Assembly (NCBI GenBank): GCA_949358305.1
Contig: OX442316.1
Coordinates: 14,014,001 to 14,078,000, forward strand
Direction of reading: 5' to 3'
Length of the DNA stretch: 64,000 nt
DNA from: Strigamia acuminata
Taxonomy: Eukaryota; Arthropoda; Chilopoda; Geophilomorpha; Linotaeniidae
Below, piece after piece: positions 55,032 to 64,000 of the stretch (the first letter of the stretch is position 1; each line of letters starts with the position of its first letter). Position numbers and translations under genes: made by a program. Under the pieces are notes generated by a model, which did no database searches, had not been told where the DNA came from, and saw nothing but the letters and a program-made list of their open reading frames with translations.

Positions 55032-58000
55032 TTAAATAGAGACGTTAGTTAAACTATTATTTTCACTTCTCCAGGGGTCGTTATCTAGTCTTATGTTGCC
55101 CCCATCTCTGCTTATAGAATTTGCTTCGAGCGCCCGCACAGGCGGATAAGCAGGATTCAATGGAAGCATGCTGTCTTTGTATTCTGGGGATGCAGAGCCA
55201 GCTGGTGGCGTTTTGAAGTATTGATTTGATCCGATTGGTCGTGCCACTTCCGGGCGGATGATTCCATTGGGATCTTGAACTATAAACGGAAGCAATAAAA
55301 TTATTTATGAATATAATAAAACTGGTCGTTAAACAGCATTCAACAAATTAATTAAATTAATTGATTGCTCACCTGTGCGAATTATGACCATATCGTTTGG
55401 CAAATTGTGGACTAGTGTAAGTGTCGCTGTTAAACTCTTCTTGAGATAGCAAATGCAGAGTAATAGAAATCCTAGGAACAGCAGAACACAAGCTGCAATT
55501 CCAACCCTAGAAAAGGAAATTTGAGAATTAAAAATTAAATGGGGAAACAAATGTTTTGTCACGAATTAAATCACTCACCAGAAATACCAAGCGGCTTTCT
55601 CGGTTTCTTTTTCACGGCAACATTGATTGCCACAGCAAGTGTCATAGTTGGAGCAACTGTGGGTGCAAACAGAAGTAAATAAATAAATAATTACTCAAAA
55701 GTGTGATTGTATCAATAGATTTTGAATGGTTTCATCAGTGTGACAAGGTTTGTGCCAATCTGACTAAATAAAAACTAGAATTAAAAGGACTTATCAGTTA
55801 TGAACATAATAAGGGGGTTTCATTAAATGAGCGATTATTGTGATTAGTTGATTATTGCAATAATTGTAATCACTCAATTATTGAGGACCCAACAAAAATC
55901 TGATTATGTGATTATTGCTCCGATGGGCGAAATTGTTTAAATTGTAACCTAAATACGTTGCAATTGTTTTAAAAAAGTTCCTACAAATAATAATTGCAAC
56001 TACCTAACTCGTTTCATGTGTTCAGTTTAACCTAAACTGAGCAGACTTTGTTATATTATGATCTTGTGTAGTTGAAGCGGGTCTGGCGCTGCCATGTTGG
56101 TTTCAGATGAGAGAGCACTTATAATCGGCCCAAGTCAGCAGAAAATCATGGTTTGGGGTGATTACTTGATTAGTTGCGTAGTTGCTTATTTGATGAAATG
56201 ATTATTCTCGGGATTGGTTGAATCCAGTCACATGACACATCAAGTAATCGGTTAATTAAAGTAATCAAAGTAATCAACTAATCGCTCATTTAATGAAACC
56301 CCTTATTGTCATACAACTGTTGCAATAACTGTTGGGTAGGAACGGCTTAACATACTGATCACCTGTTCTCATTAGAACACAAAAGTTAAGCAGCGTCAAA
56401 AACGAGGTTTAGTACATGAGGACTTTTCCGTTTGTATTAAAATTAATGTTAACTATCAAATAAACTTGATACATTTTTTTTAAATACGGACAAATGTTAT
56501 GACGAATTGTTTTGGCCAGTTTCCAGAATTTTGTTTTGATGTGGGAATACAACATTCTACCTGTGTTTGTACTTAGACATTTTTTAGAGATCGCTTTAAT
56601 GATATCAGTGTAATGGTACGACTATGAGGGTGTGCAGCAATTTGAAAAGCCTTATACAACAAGCACAGCTGTTTAGTTGGTAGTCGTTGGATACAACGAT
56701 CAAATCAAGTCTTTTATTTACTTCTGTGGTAATCAATATGGAAAAGATGAGAATTTTTTTTTTTTTTTTGTATTTTAAAGTATGAATTTTTGATAATTTA
56801 AACCACCTATAATGCATTTTCATAATTTCATATTAATAAGACGAATTGAAAATATTTTTGTTTTTGTTTTGTTTTAATCTTTGCATTTAATCGTTGCGCT
56901 GCATTAACTTATTGTGATTTAGTAAAAGATTAAACAAGTTTCAATCGACAAAAGATGTGTTTTAGTAACTAATTATGTGTTTGCATGCTCAGTGGAAAAA
57001 GAAATCGGATTGTGTGTTGCAGAAACAAATTAAGTTGAGGCTTGAATATTATAGCAAGAATATCGTTTCACGTTTTCAAAGATCAGATTTGTAGCGGCAA
57101 ACGATTTTATTGATCGCCCTACAATACTCAATAGGAAATTTTCCAATGAGTGTTTTGATTGAATTTTAGAGTTTAATTGGTTTGTGTAGATAAAAGTTGA
57201 ACGCGTTGCTACATAATTGCATTTAATTTACAATGTGTCAACTAGTATTTCTGACAACGTGTAAACATATTATGTAGGATTGATTATTGTTTGCTTTCGT
57301 CCGTATGCGAATTGTGTGATTGATGGTTTCTAATAACAAATTTATTTCTTAATCAATAAAAATCATGTGTTTTCGCTAAGTGTTCATCACTTTGGTGGTT
57401 AGTTTGCACGTTGCATTCAAAAAGTTGTGTTTTAAGTGTTGTTTTAGTATTTTTAACTTCACAAAAGAAAAAAATACAAACACTTGTAACACGATTTTTT
57501 GAATGCACCTACTTTTTGTGCATTGTGTAAAGCAACACTTCAAGGGGCACGGTTGCATCTAAAGAAGTTTATTTTTACATAGTTGCACATTTTTAGCCTA
57601 AAAAGTGAATTATTACAACTATAGAATGCATTTTGGCACTCAAAAAGTGTGTTTTGCGCTTTAAAAAGGATTATTTGCTCCTGAAAAGGGTTATTTGCGC
57701 CTAAAAAGTGTTTTTTACGTCTAAAAAGTGTTTTTTACGCCTAAAAAGTGTTTTTTGCGCGTAAGATGTGCAAAATTCCTCCTTGTGTACTCGTATACCG
57801 TATGTATGAATTACAAAGTTTGCTCTTGATTATTTTTGAGTCTTATAATATTTTTTATTCTAAAATCTTACACGTTATTGGCTTACCGTTGTGCTCCACA
57901 TGTTATAGAACCGTCGTCAGTTTCAACCTTAAAACAAAAACCCTCATGAAAAACTTGTTGATTATAGACATTTATAGCTTAATGTTAACAATCACACCAA

Positions 58001-58434
58001 ACACAAACAAACACACACAAGTACATTCTTAACACTCATTGAAACACGTTTTCGATCACAATCGATAAAACCTTGACATTTCTCAACTAAAAAAGCAAAC
58101 TATTTTATCATTTAAAAATCAACCAATATTTAGACCTATAAATAAATAATCACGAAAAATGTGAAAAACATTGTTTGTTACATATGATAATCGTGGTTGC
58201 CGTAATTCAAACAAAACCGCCATTATATCTGGTAATAAAAATACTTTGTGTTTAACTGACCGTAACTGGCGTGTGCCAAGTATTTCTGGTCGATGTTTTG
58301 AGTATATCTAATCGACAAATGGAAATATTTTAAGATTCTTGACTTACTTGGTTGAATCTGAGCTGAATGAAGAAACTTGTGATGAGAATGAATATGTGGT
58401 CGTACGAGAAGAGGTTTTGGAGGAATAAAATCAT
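55032..58434 (-). CDS. Small Cys-rich single-pass membrane protein, VOPP1-like (195 aa)
   Basis: Five exons on the minus strand: 58434-58348, 57927-57887 (41 bp), 55656-55579, 55506-55373 and 55279-55032. All are GT-AG and in phase, 588 nt. Order: signal peptide (MILFLQNLFSYDHIFILITSFF), a short ectodomain with CGAQRCSNYDTCCGNQCC, then WYFW running into one membrane helix (VGIAACVLLFLGFLLLCICYL), then a Pro/Asn-rich cytoplasmic tail of about 115 residues. The CC..CC..WYFW plus helix arrangement is that of the VOPP1/WBP1/CYYR1 kind of small membrane adaptor; the tail lacks a clear PPxY motif (closest is NPAYPP), so the family assignment is tentative. Function unknown. Intron 2 holds two repeats and a 5S-like relic. 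Confidence 0.7.
55808..56308. repeat. MITE-like element with 29-bp inverted ends
   Basis: AATAAGGGGGTTTCATTAAATGAGCG at the left and CGCTCATTTAATGAAACCCCTTATT at the right, one indel apart, bound 501 bp. The interior is rich in GATTA/TAATC words. It lies in intron 2 of the VOPP1-like gene. No clear target duplication. Confidence 0.7.
56345..56430 (+). pseudogene. 5S rRNA-like relic
   Basis: CTGATCACCTGTTCTCATTAG, then AACACAAAAGTTAAGCAGCGTC and GAGGTTTAGTACATGAGGA follow the order and spacing of the middle of 5S rRNA (GATCACC..., A-box AGTTAAGCAGCGTC, GGTTAGTACTTGGATGG). The ends of 5S are not recognisable, so it is a pseudogene or the head of a 5S-derived SINE. Confidence 0.6.
57410..57509. 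repeat. Short terminal-inverted-repeat element, copy B
   Basis: GTTGCATTCAAAAAGTTGTG ... CTTGTAACACGATTTTTTGAATGCAC. Same type as 40131-40228, with better preserved ends. It lies between exons of the VOPP1-like gene. Confidence 0.55.
57640..57765 (+). repeat. 20-bp tandem repeat
   Basis: About six units of CTAAAAAGTGTTTTTTACGC with variation (GGATTATTTGCTC, GGGTTATTTGCGC). It ends 122 bp before the 41-bp exon of the VOPP1-like gene. Confidence 0.75.
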
Positions 58435-58967
58435 GGCCTGACCAAGCCATGCATTCGTTTGACTTGGACGAAGGTTCGGTTCGAGTAATGTGCTTGTTAT
58501 GTGTGGTCACAGCCGTTGCTTAGGGACGGGACACACTTTCGTGTACAGACAGCTAAAGTCTTTCTGTATAGCGCCATCTATACATGGTCTATAAATGGGT
58601 GGAAACGCCTTTCAACCCAACTAGGAAATAAAAAAATTTTTTTTTTATAAAAATATATTCGTGTTATTTATAATTTAATTTTGCAACTTTGATCGATTTT
58701 TTTTTTTTTATGGTAAAAATTTTAATTTATTTCGACGTTTTTCGGGAATATTGGATTTATATCATTTATAAGAAAGAAATATTTTGGTATAATATTTTTA
58801 TTCAATTCTGTGTCCTTGTATACATTTGTTTAAATTTTACATTAATTTAGGTCACTCTATACATTTAACTATATTAGGCCAAATATGAGGTCGAGTTAAT
58901 TAATTTTTTTTTTTTTACAATAATTTACAATAATTATAATTAATTTGACATAATATTTGTGTAATTA
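58435..58967. other. Spacer, no gene recognised
   Basis: The left part is probably the promoter and 5' UTR of the VOPP1-like gene (minus). The rest is AT-rich and likely the 3' UTR of the 109-aa gene on the same strand. Confidence 0.4.
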
Positions 58968-60483
58968 TTAATATCTGGATGAACTGTAATACGATGGTTT
59001 GTAACTCGAAGGAGTGGAAGATGACCAAGGACGATAACTGCTTGCACTTGAACTGCTCAATCCGTAATCTCGGCTCGTAGTCGTTCTGGAAAAAGAAAAT
59101 GATGGTTTTGTTTGATGTAAAAAGACAGAAAAATCAACATTTGACAAGAAAATTAAGCACTAAAAGCATGAAAAGTAATGAAAAGAATAAATAAAAGTAT
59201 AAATGTAACAAAGTAAAGCATGCACCATGCAAAATGGGCACTGCAAGAGCTCTGACCGGCTTAAAATGGTTCCTTTAGACAAAGCTGAGGAGTGAGAAGA
59301 ATAGAAAAGCATTGAAGAAATGAGCAAAGTTTATCATGCAAACCCACTGGGGATAAAATGACAATTTTTTTTTTTTTTTTTTTTTTTGAGAAATATACTT
59401 TATTTAATTTTTGGTTTTGATTTGGTTTACATTGGTTTAGTAATTTCTTTTCTATACATAAAAAAAATTACACATTTTTAAATTAAAATTTTTTTTTTCA
59501 TCACTAACCAGTGGAAATGCAACTTGTGTTGGTCAATAAAGCCGATTTGTGTTAGTGACGAAAATGTGACGTCATCAGATTTAAAACAAAACAGATTTTT
59601 TTGTAAATTATGTACATTTAAACAGTATATACAGTACACAAAATGAAAACTTGTTTTGTCACTCATTCATGCATCTCAGTTACGAAAAAGAATGAAAGAA
59701 AATTAAACTTATTGTAATTTTAACATTAAAATTTTAATTTTTTTGTTTTTTAATGAAAATTGTTAGTGATGCATGAAGAAATGAGCAAAATAAAAATAAA
59801 AATACAAAACTGAAACAAACGAAAATAGAAATCGAAATTTAAGCACAATTTTCGTCTCCTTTTCCCCTTTTTTAAGTTTTACGAAAGTTTTACGAAAAGT
59901 TTTACGAAAAGTTTTACGAAAAAGTTTAATTTAATTTAGCATTCACACATGCCATTTTGTAAATAAAAAAAAAACAGAATTGTAAAAGGGGAATAAAGCT
60001 TACACTAGTATACAGGTTAAAGGGCGTTGTTGATTGTACGCATATGCGAACGCCACCAAGCGACAAGAGCCTGAGCGCATGCGCTGCTTTGCTCGGCGGG
60101 TCACGATGATGATGAGGGCGTAGAGGAGGGGGGTGCCCGAACGACATCGCAACACGAGCGCTTTCGAAGCCATCACTGCAAAAACAACCATCAGTTAATA
60201 TCCATTAAAAAAAAAATTTAAAAATTAAAAAAAAAAATTTTAAAATTAAAAAAAAAATTTTAAAATTAAAAAAAAAAATTTAAAATTTAAAAAAAAAATT
60301 TAAAATTTAAAAAAAAATTAAAAAAAAAAACAAAAAAATTTAAAATTAAATTTACTGATTAAAATTTATTGATAAAAATGAATCGATTAAAAGTTTTGGA
60401 AAATTAAAAGAGAATTCAAAATAGATAGAAATGGGGAACTCACCATTTCTACATGACGGACATGCGTATAGATTTTTTTTCAT
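58968..60483 (-). CDS. Predicted small protein with Ser/Tyr-rich C-terminus (109 aa)
   Basis: Three exons on the minus strand fit by splice sites and phase: 60483-60444 (MKKNLYACPSCRN), 60175-60004 and 59085-58968. The donors are AATG|GTGAGT and CTAGT|GTAAGC; the acceptors are TTGCAG|TGATG and TTCCAG|AACG. The middle exon codes basic sequence with a hydrophobic stretch (LLYALIIIV), unusually GC-rich for this region. The last exon codes a Ser/Tyr-rich tail (SSYRPWSS, SSYKPSYYSSSRY). No family recognised. The last exon is convincing as coding; the first could be wrong, and the exons might be alternative 3' exons of the TRIM-NHL gene upstream on the same strand. Confidence 0.45.
60206..60332. 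repeat. A-rich tandem repeat
   Basis: About six copies of a 19-20 bp unit of the form AAAAAAAAATTTAAAATT in intron 1 of the predicted 109-aa gene. Confidence 0.7.
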
Positions 60484-60536
60484 GCTCGCGATCCGAACGC
60501 CTGTTTTGCTACGGAGTTAAAAATGACGTTGTTAAG

Positions 60537-60545
60537 CCTTTTATA
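60537..60545 (-). promoter_or_regulatory. TATA-box-like TATAAAAGG
   Basis: A perfect TATAAAAGG on the minus strand, about 55 bp before the proposed ATG at 60483. It supports that start but could be chance in AT-rich DNA. Confidence 0.35.
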
Positions 60546-61829
60546 TGTTCTTGCAACAACTGTAACCTGTGGAAAGTCTTGTTAAGGTGCGTGTGTAACG
60601 ACAAAATTATATTTCCGAAAACATTTGATCCCAATAACTTCACGTAAATAAATCCAGTCAATTTTAAAACCTCAAAAAGTGCGTTTTATTAAATAAATAT
60701 ATAAATAAATAACTTCATCTCCTCAAGCACCTTCGCAATCTCTCCCTCATTTCATACAAAAACACACCAATATTGATTTCCATTTTGACATATCTCTACG
60801 AGATTCACTTTACCAGCCCCTTTTTTACGGTATTTTTTATTTCCATACTTTGAAATGGATAAACAAACGTGCACACAGTTCTATATACGTAGCATGCTAT
60901 ATAGAACAAACACAAAATTCACATTTGACGGAACTGGCTCATTTGTTGTTCTCATGCTGCCCTCACTCACAATAATCAGCAATAAAAGCGTAGCCATATT
61001 TTGCCATACTCTCAGTTCAACGACCGGCTGTAATTTCCTAATTTGTATGATATTTTTAGACTCTGTGCCCTTCTTTTTACGTTCGACCCTTCACTGTATG
61101 TGCAATAAAAACCAATACAACATCAACATCGATTTTCTTTGTTGATTTTTGGAACATTTCAGGAGGTTTGCTTCCCATCATGTCACGAAGGCCAAGATTC
61201 TAAATCCATCGTTTTCTTTTTTTCTTTTTTTTTTGAAGATAATTTTTTTTTTGAAGATAATTTTACTTTTTTGATGGAATTTGACCTCATTAAACAAGGT
61301 TAAATTTTTGTTCTAAAATTATTATATTTTTTTTTTTTTTTTAGAAAAAAAATTTGTTTGTTGAAGTTGAAAAACATTTTTTGTTTTTGAAAATTCAGAC
61401 AAGTGTGATAGTTTTAAAATGCACTAAAAAAAATTTATTATCCGGTATAAAAAAAAGTGTAACCATACAAAGATTATAATTAACACTTAAAAAAAATTTG
61501 CCTGAATCACCATCATTATCACACCAATAATCAAATATAAAAAAGAAAATCATAGAAATCCAGAAAAAAACAAAAAAACAAAATCACATGCTTATAATTA
61601 CAAAACAGACATTTAAATTAATATAATTAGTTAAATAAATAACAAATTTATAAAATAAAAAAATATCAATCAATTAATAAACTACATATAATGTGGGGAA
61701 AGTGGCATTTCTGGTGTTAATGTATCAATCAATAAATTGACAAAAAAGCTGGACATGCATTTCTGACACCTGTTGACAGATTTTCCAGTTAAAAGGACAA
61801 ATTAATCACTTTAAATGTAAAAAAAAAAA
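60546..61829. other. Spacer, no gene recognised
   Basis: AT-rich with long A/T runs. The part next to 61829 should be the TRIM-NHL 3' UTR on the minus strand. Short ORFs show no coding features. Confidence 0.45.
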
Positions 61830-64000
61830 TTAAAAAATCTGCACTCTGTGATTCTCTCTGTCGCACACCAGAATATTGCCGTTGCAAGTGGCAGCCACAC
61901 CCTCCAACCCCTTAAACTCCCCGTCCCCGCTTCCCCACGAGCCAAACGCGCGCAAGAAAACTCCCTCCGACGTAAAAATCTGAATCCGATTATTGCCGCT
62001 GTCGGCGACGATCACATAACCCTGGTCATCGACAGCGACCCCTCGCGGATACTTGAATTGCCCCTCTTGAGTGCCCTCGCTGCCGAATGACGTAAGAATG
62101 CGTCCATTGACGTCAAACACCTGTATGCGATGGTTGTTGCCGTCACTGACATAAACCTTATTCGTGTTGCTCATCGCGATGTAATGCGGGTGCTCGAGCT
62201 GACCGAGCTTGTCGCCCAGGGAACCGAACTTGCCCACAAAAGTGCCGTCAGATTGGAACACCTGAACGCGGTGGTTCTCCTTATCGCACACGTAGATGAA
62301 GCCCAGACTGTCCGTGCCGATCCCCCACGGGTAGCTGAGGCGGCCGTCGGTCGCTCCTTGAGTGCCGAAAGCGCGCAGAAAACGACCCGACGGGTCGAAC
62401 ACCTGGATGCGATGGTTATACCTGTCTGAAATAATGAACTGACCGATCCGATTGACCGTCACTCCGGCCAGACAATCGAACTCGCCCTCAGCGTTGCCAT
62501 AGGAACCAAACTCTTTAAGGAAACGGCCGCAGCTGTCGAACACCTGGACGCGATGGTTGCTGCTGTCGGCGATGACAACGCAGTTGTCCGGGCCGACGGC
62601 TACGTCGCGCGGCCACGTGAAATTGCCGGGCTCGCCTCCGCGCTTGCCGAGCGTCATGACGACGCGGCGTTTCTGCAAGTAGGCCGTCCGCGGGTTCTCG
62701 AAAGTGGACGTGTTGAGGTTAAAACTCTTGGCGCTTTCGTCGTCCGAGGCGTCGGACTCGACGTCCGCGCCCCGTTCGAAGCTGCGGCCGTAGGGACGGG
62801 TGGCGTTAGCATTAGCAACAACAGCGCCCTCGCGCGTGCTCTCCTCGCGGGCCCCAGTTCGACTTCCGTACTTGTTTTTTAAATATTTAGCCCAGGAGCT
62901 GATGGCCGAAGCGCTCGTGCCATCGTCGGGACTCAGGTCTCGCGAGAGCGCGTGGTGGCTGCGACTACGTGCAATTTCTGGCAGGGGGTCAAACCTGGGG
63001 CTTCGGTAGGTTGATGCAGGGGTGTAGACGGACGTCGACGACGGCGTGACTTCGTCCTCGTCGTCCTCATCGTCTCTCAGCGCGATGTCGTGCGAGCTGC
63101 GTGAACGGCCTAAGCGGTTGCGTCTGAGCGCACTGAATCGCGACTCCTTGCGGTAGCGATCGGCGCCCGCCGATGTCGACGTGCTGGTGCTGCGCCCACT
63201 GCGCTCCACCTCCGGACTCGGGTCTCGCTCGGAACCCACTGCGGCCGAGCTCTTGCTGCGTGACAGGTAGCGACTCGCGTACGAAGAGCCGTACCTGGAA
63301 CTAGTATTGTCGTCTTTGTCGTCGTCAGCTAAGTTCGAAGACGAACGTCGGCTTTGCGAATACCTACTCGCTAAAGAACTGTACCTGTCTGCCGTGGTGT
63401 CTGTGTCTTTGTCTCTCAGGTAGGAGGAGGAGGTCGACTTGCGCGCCAACGCGTCGTCGTTGGCGCGGCTGCCATACAGCGAGCGCGTGCCCGTGCCCGT
63501 GCTGGAACCCGTGCCCGTGCCGGATCCGGTCGCACTCTCCCGGCGAGCGAGTGCACTGCGAGCCAGTAGGGCGTGGATGGACGCGTCGCGCGCCGCTTCT
63601 TTGGCCTCCTTCTCGTCGGAACTGTCCGAATCACTGTCGCTGCTCGATTTGTTGCTTTCGGTCGTCGCTTGTCGCGGCAGGAAGCGACTCACGAATTTCG
63701 GCTTCTCCACACTGACCGACGGGCTTCGCACTTCCGGTTTCGTGCTGCGGAAGGATGAGGTCCGTGCACGAGGGGCATCCTCCTCGCTTTTGGTCGAAAT
63801 TGCACTCCGAGCGGGTGAGCCGTCCGTGGACGAGGACGCGTTTGATGCGGCGTCGACGGCGCGCTTGGCCGGCATGCTGGTCTTGAGTCGCGCCTTGGAA
63901 GCCGCCTCGTCCTGGTTTTCCTGAGAATGTGAATGGAGCGCTTTACGAAATCTGTTATAATTTGGATATTGCACACTCCTCACCTCGTCAACCGTCGGCG
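61830..64000 (-). CDS. TRIM-NHL protein, 3' part (thin/TRIM32/NHL-1 type)
   Basis: The last exon is 63920-61830 (696 codons plus stop). A 63-bp intron precedes it (donor GACGAG|GTGAGG at about 63983, acceptor TTCTCAG|GAAAAC), and the upstream exon runs off the window (last codons ...PTVDE). The exon first codes about 400 residues of disordered Ser/Arg/Asp-rich sequence (SSSDSDSDSSDEKEAKEA, many SRY/SS repeats), then six NHL repeats (about residues 420-696), each with the pattern GxFxxPxGVAVxxxGxIxVxDxxNHRVQVF, closing a six-blade propeller ending NHRVQIF. NHL propellers bind RNA or protein in TRIM E3 ligases. RING, B-box and coiled coil would lie upstream, out of view. The exon is much richer in G+C than its surroundings, a codon-usage effect rather than a sign of transfer. 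Confidence 0.85.
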   Translation of the reverse strand, partial: PTVDEVRSVQYPNYNRFRKALHSHSQENQDEAASKARLKTSMPAKRAVDAASNASSSTDGSPARSAISTKSEEDAPRARTSSFRSTKPEVRSPSVSVEKPKFVSRFLPRQATTESNKSSSDSDSDSSDEKEAKEAARDASIHALLARSALARRESATGSGTGTGSSTGTGTRSLYGSRANDDALARKSTSSSYLRDKDTDTTADRYSSLASRYSQSRRSSSNLADDDKDDNTSSRYGSSYASRYLSRSKSSAAVGSERDPSPEVERSGRSTSTSTSAGADRYRKESRFSALRRNRLGRSRSSHDIALRDDEDDEDEVTPSSTSVYTPASTYRSPRFDPLPEIARSRSHHALSRDLSPDDGTSASAISSWAKYLKNKYGSRTGAREESTREGAVVANANATRPYGRSFERGADVESDASDDESAKSFNLNTSTFENPRTAYLQKRRVVMTLGKRGGEPGNFTWPRDVAVGPDNCVVIADSSNHRVQVFDSCGRFLKEFGSYGNAEGEFDCLAGVTVNRIGQFIISDRYNHRIQVFDPSGRFLRAFGTQGATDGRLSYPWGIGTDSLGFIYVCDKENHRVQVFQSDGTFVGKFGSLGDKLGQLEHPHYIAMSNTNKVYVSDGNNHRIQVFDVNGRILTSFGSEGTQEGQFKYPRGVAVDDQGYVIVADSGNNRIQIFTSEGVFLRAFGSWGSGDGEFKGLEGVAATCNGNILVCDRENHRVQIF

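Overview
The window is animal nuclear DNA. Genes are split by short GT-AG introns (mostly 50-150 bp) in an AT-rich background, and they encode metazoan families: cytosolic sulfotransferase, Arf1, a BAMBI-like pseudoreceptor, a receptor tyrosine kinase and a TRIM-NHL protein. The Torso-like layout of the kinase (FN3 ectodomain, split kinase) together with the mix of Ty3/Gypsy and Ty1/Copia elements points to an arthropod. I cannot name the species.

Layout. 1-11773: a Ty3/Gypsy LTR retrotransposon on the minus strand, with gag, pol in the -1 frame and a spliced third ORF. Its left LTR runs off the window. It sits inside exon 1 of a sulfotransferase gene whose remaining exons follow at 11774-12944. 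13607-23884: three intact six-exon sulfotransferase paralogues on the plus strand (294, 293 and 290 aa), plus a decayed exon-1 remnant (about 15047-15303) that a young Ty1/Copia element (15304-20279, TSD TGAGG) has interrupted. 25023-26062: Arf1, minus strand, 182 aa, with an intron-containing 5' UTR. 28232-34728: a second, unrelated Copia element, minus strand, with identical 301-bp LTRs. 35318-38661: a three-exon BAMBI-like TGF-beta pseudoreceptor, plus strand. 39855-51693: a receptor tyrosine kinase of at least 20 exons, minus strand, whose introns carry many small inverted-repeat elements, a 1-kb foldback with tRNA-like promoter boxes, and a 51-bp minisatellite. 55032-58434: a five-exon small Cys-rich single-pass membrane protein, minus strand. 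58968-60483: a possible three-exon gene of 109 aa. 61830-64000: the 3' part of a TRIM-NHL gene, minus strand, with six NHL repeats.

Functional relations. The sulfotransferases form a tandem array with shared promoter sequence, probably a detoxification or hormone-conjugation cluster that has been broken twice by LTR elements. The other host genes are unrelated neighbours in signalling and trafficking (Arf1, BAMBI-like, RTK, TRIM-NHL).

The strongest new observations are: the Gypsy element's complete -1 frameshift module (A AAA AAC, 7-nt spacer, 10-bp stem, gag stop in the loop); its spliced ORF3; insertion of that element into a sulfotransferase exon; the foldback with internal pol III boxes; the reconstructed RTK with 25- and 30-bp microexons and a GC-AG intron; and a 5S-rRNA-like relic. 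Exon structures were built by hand from splice consensus, reading phase and family similarity. No database search was possible.
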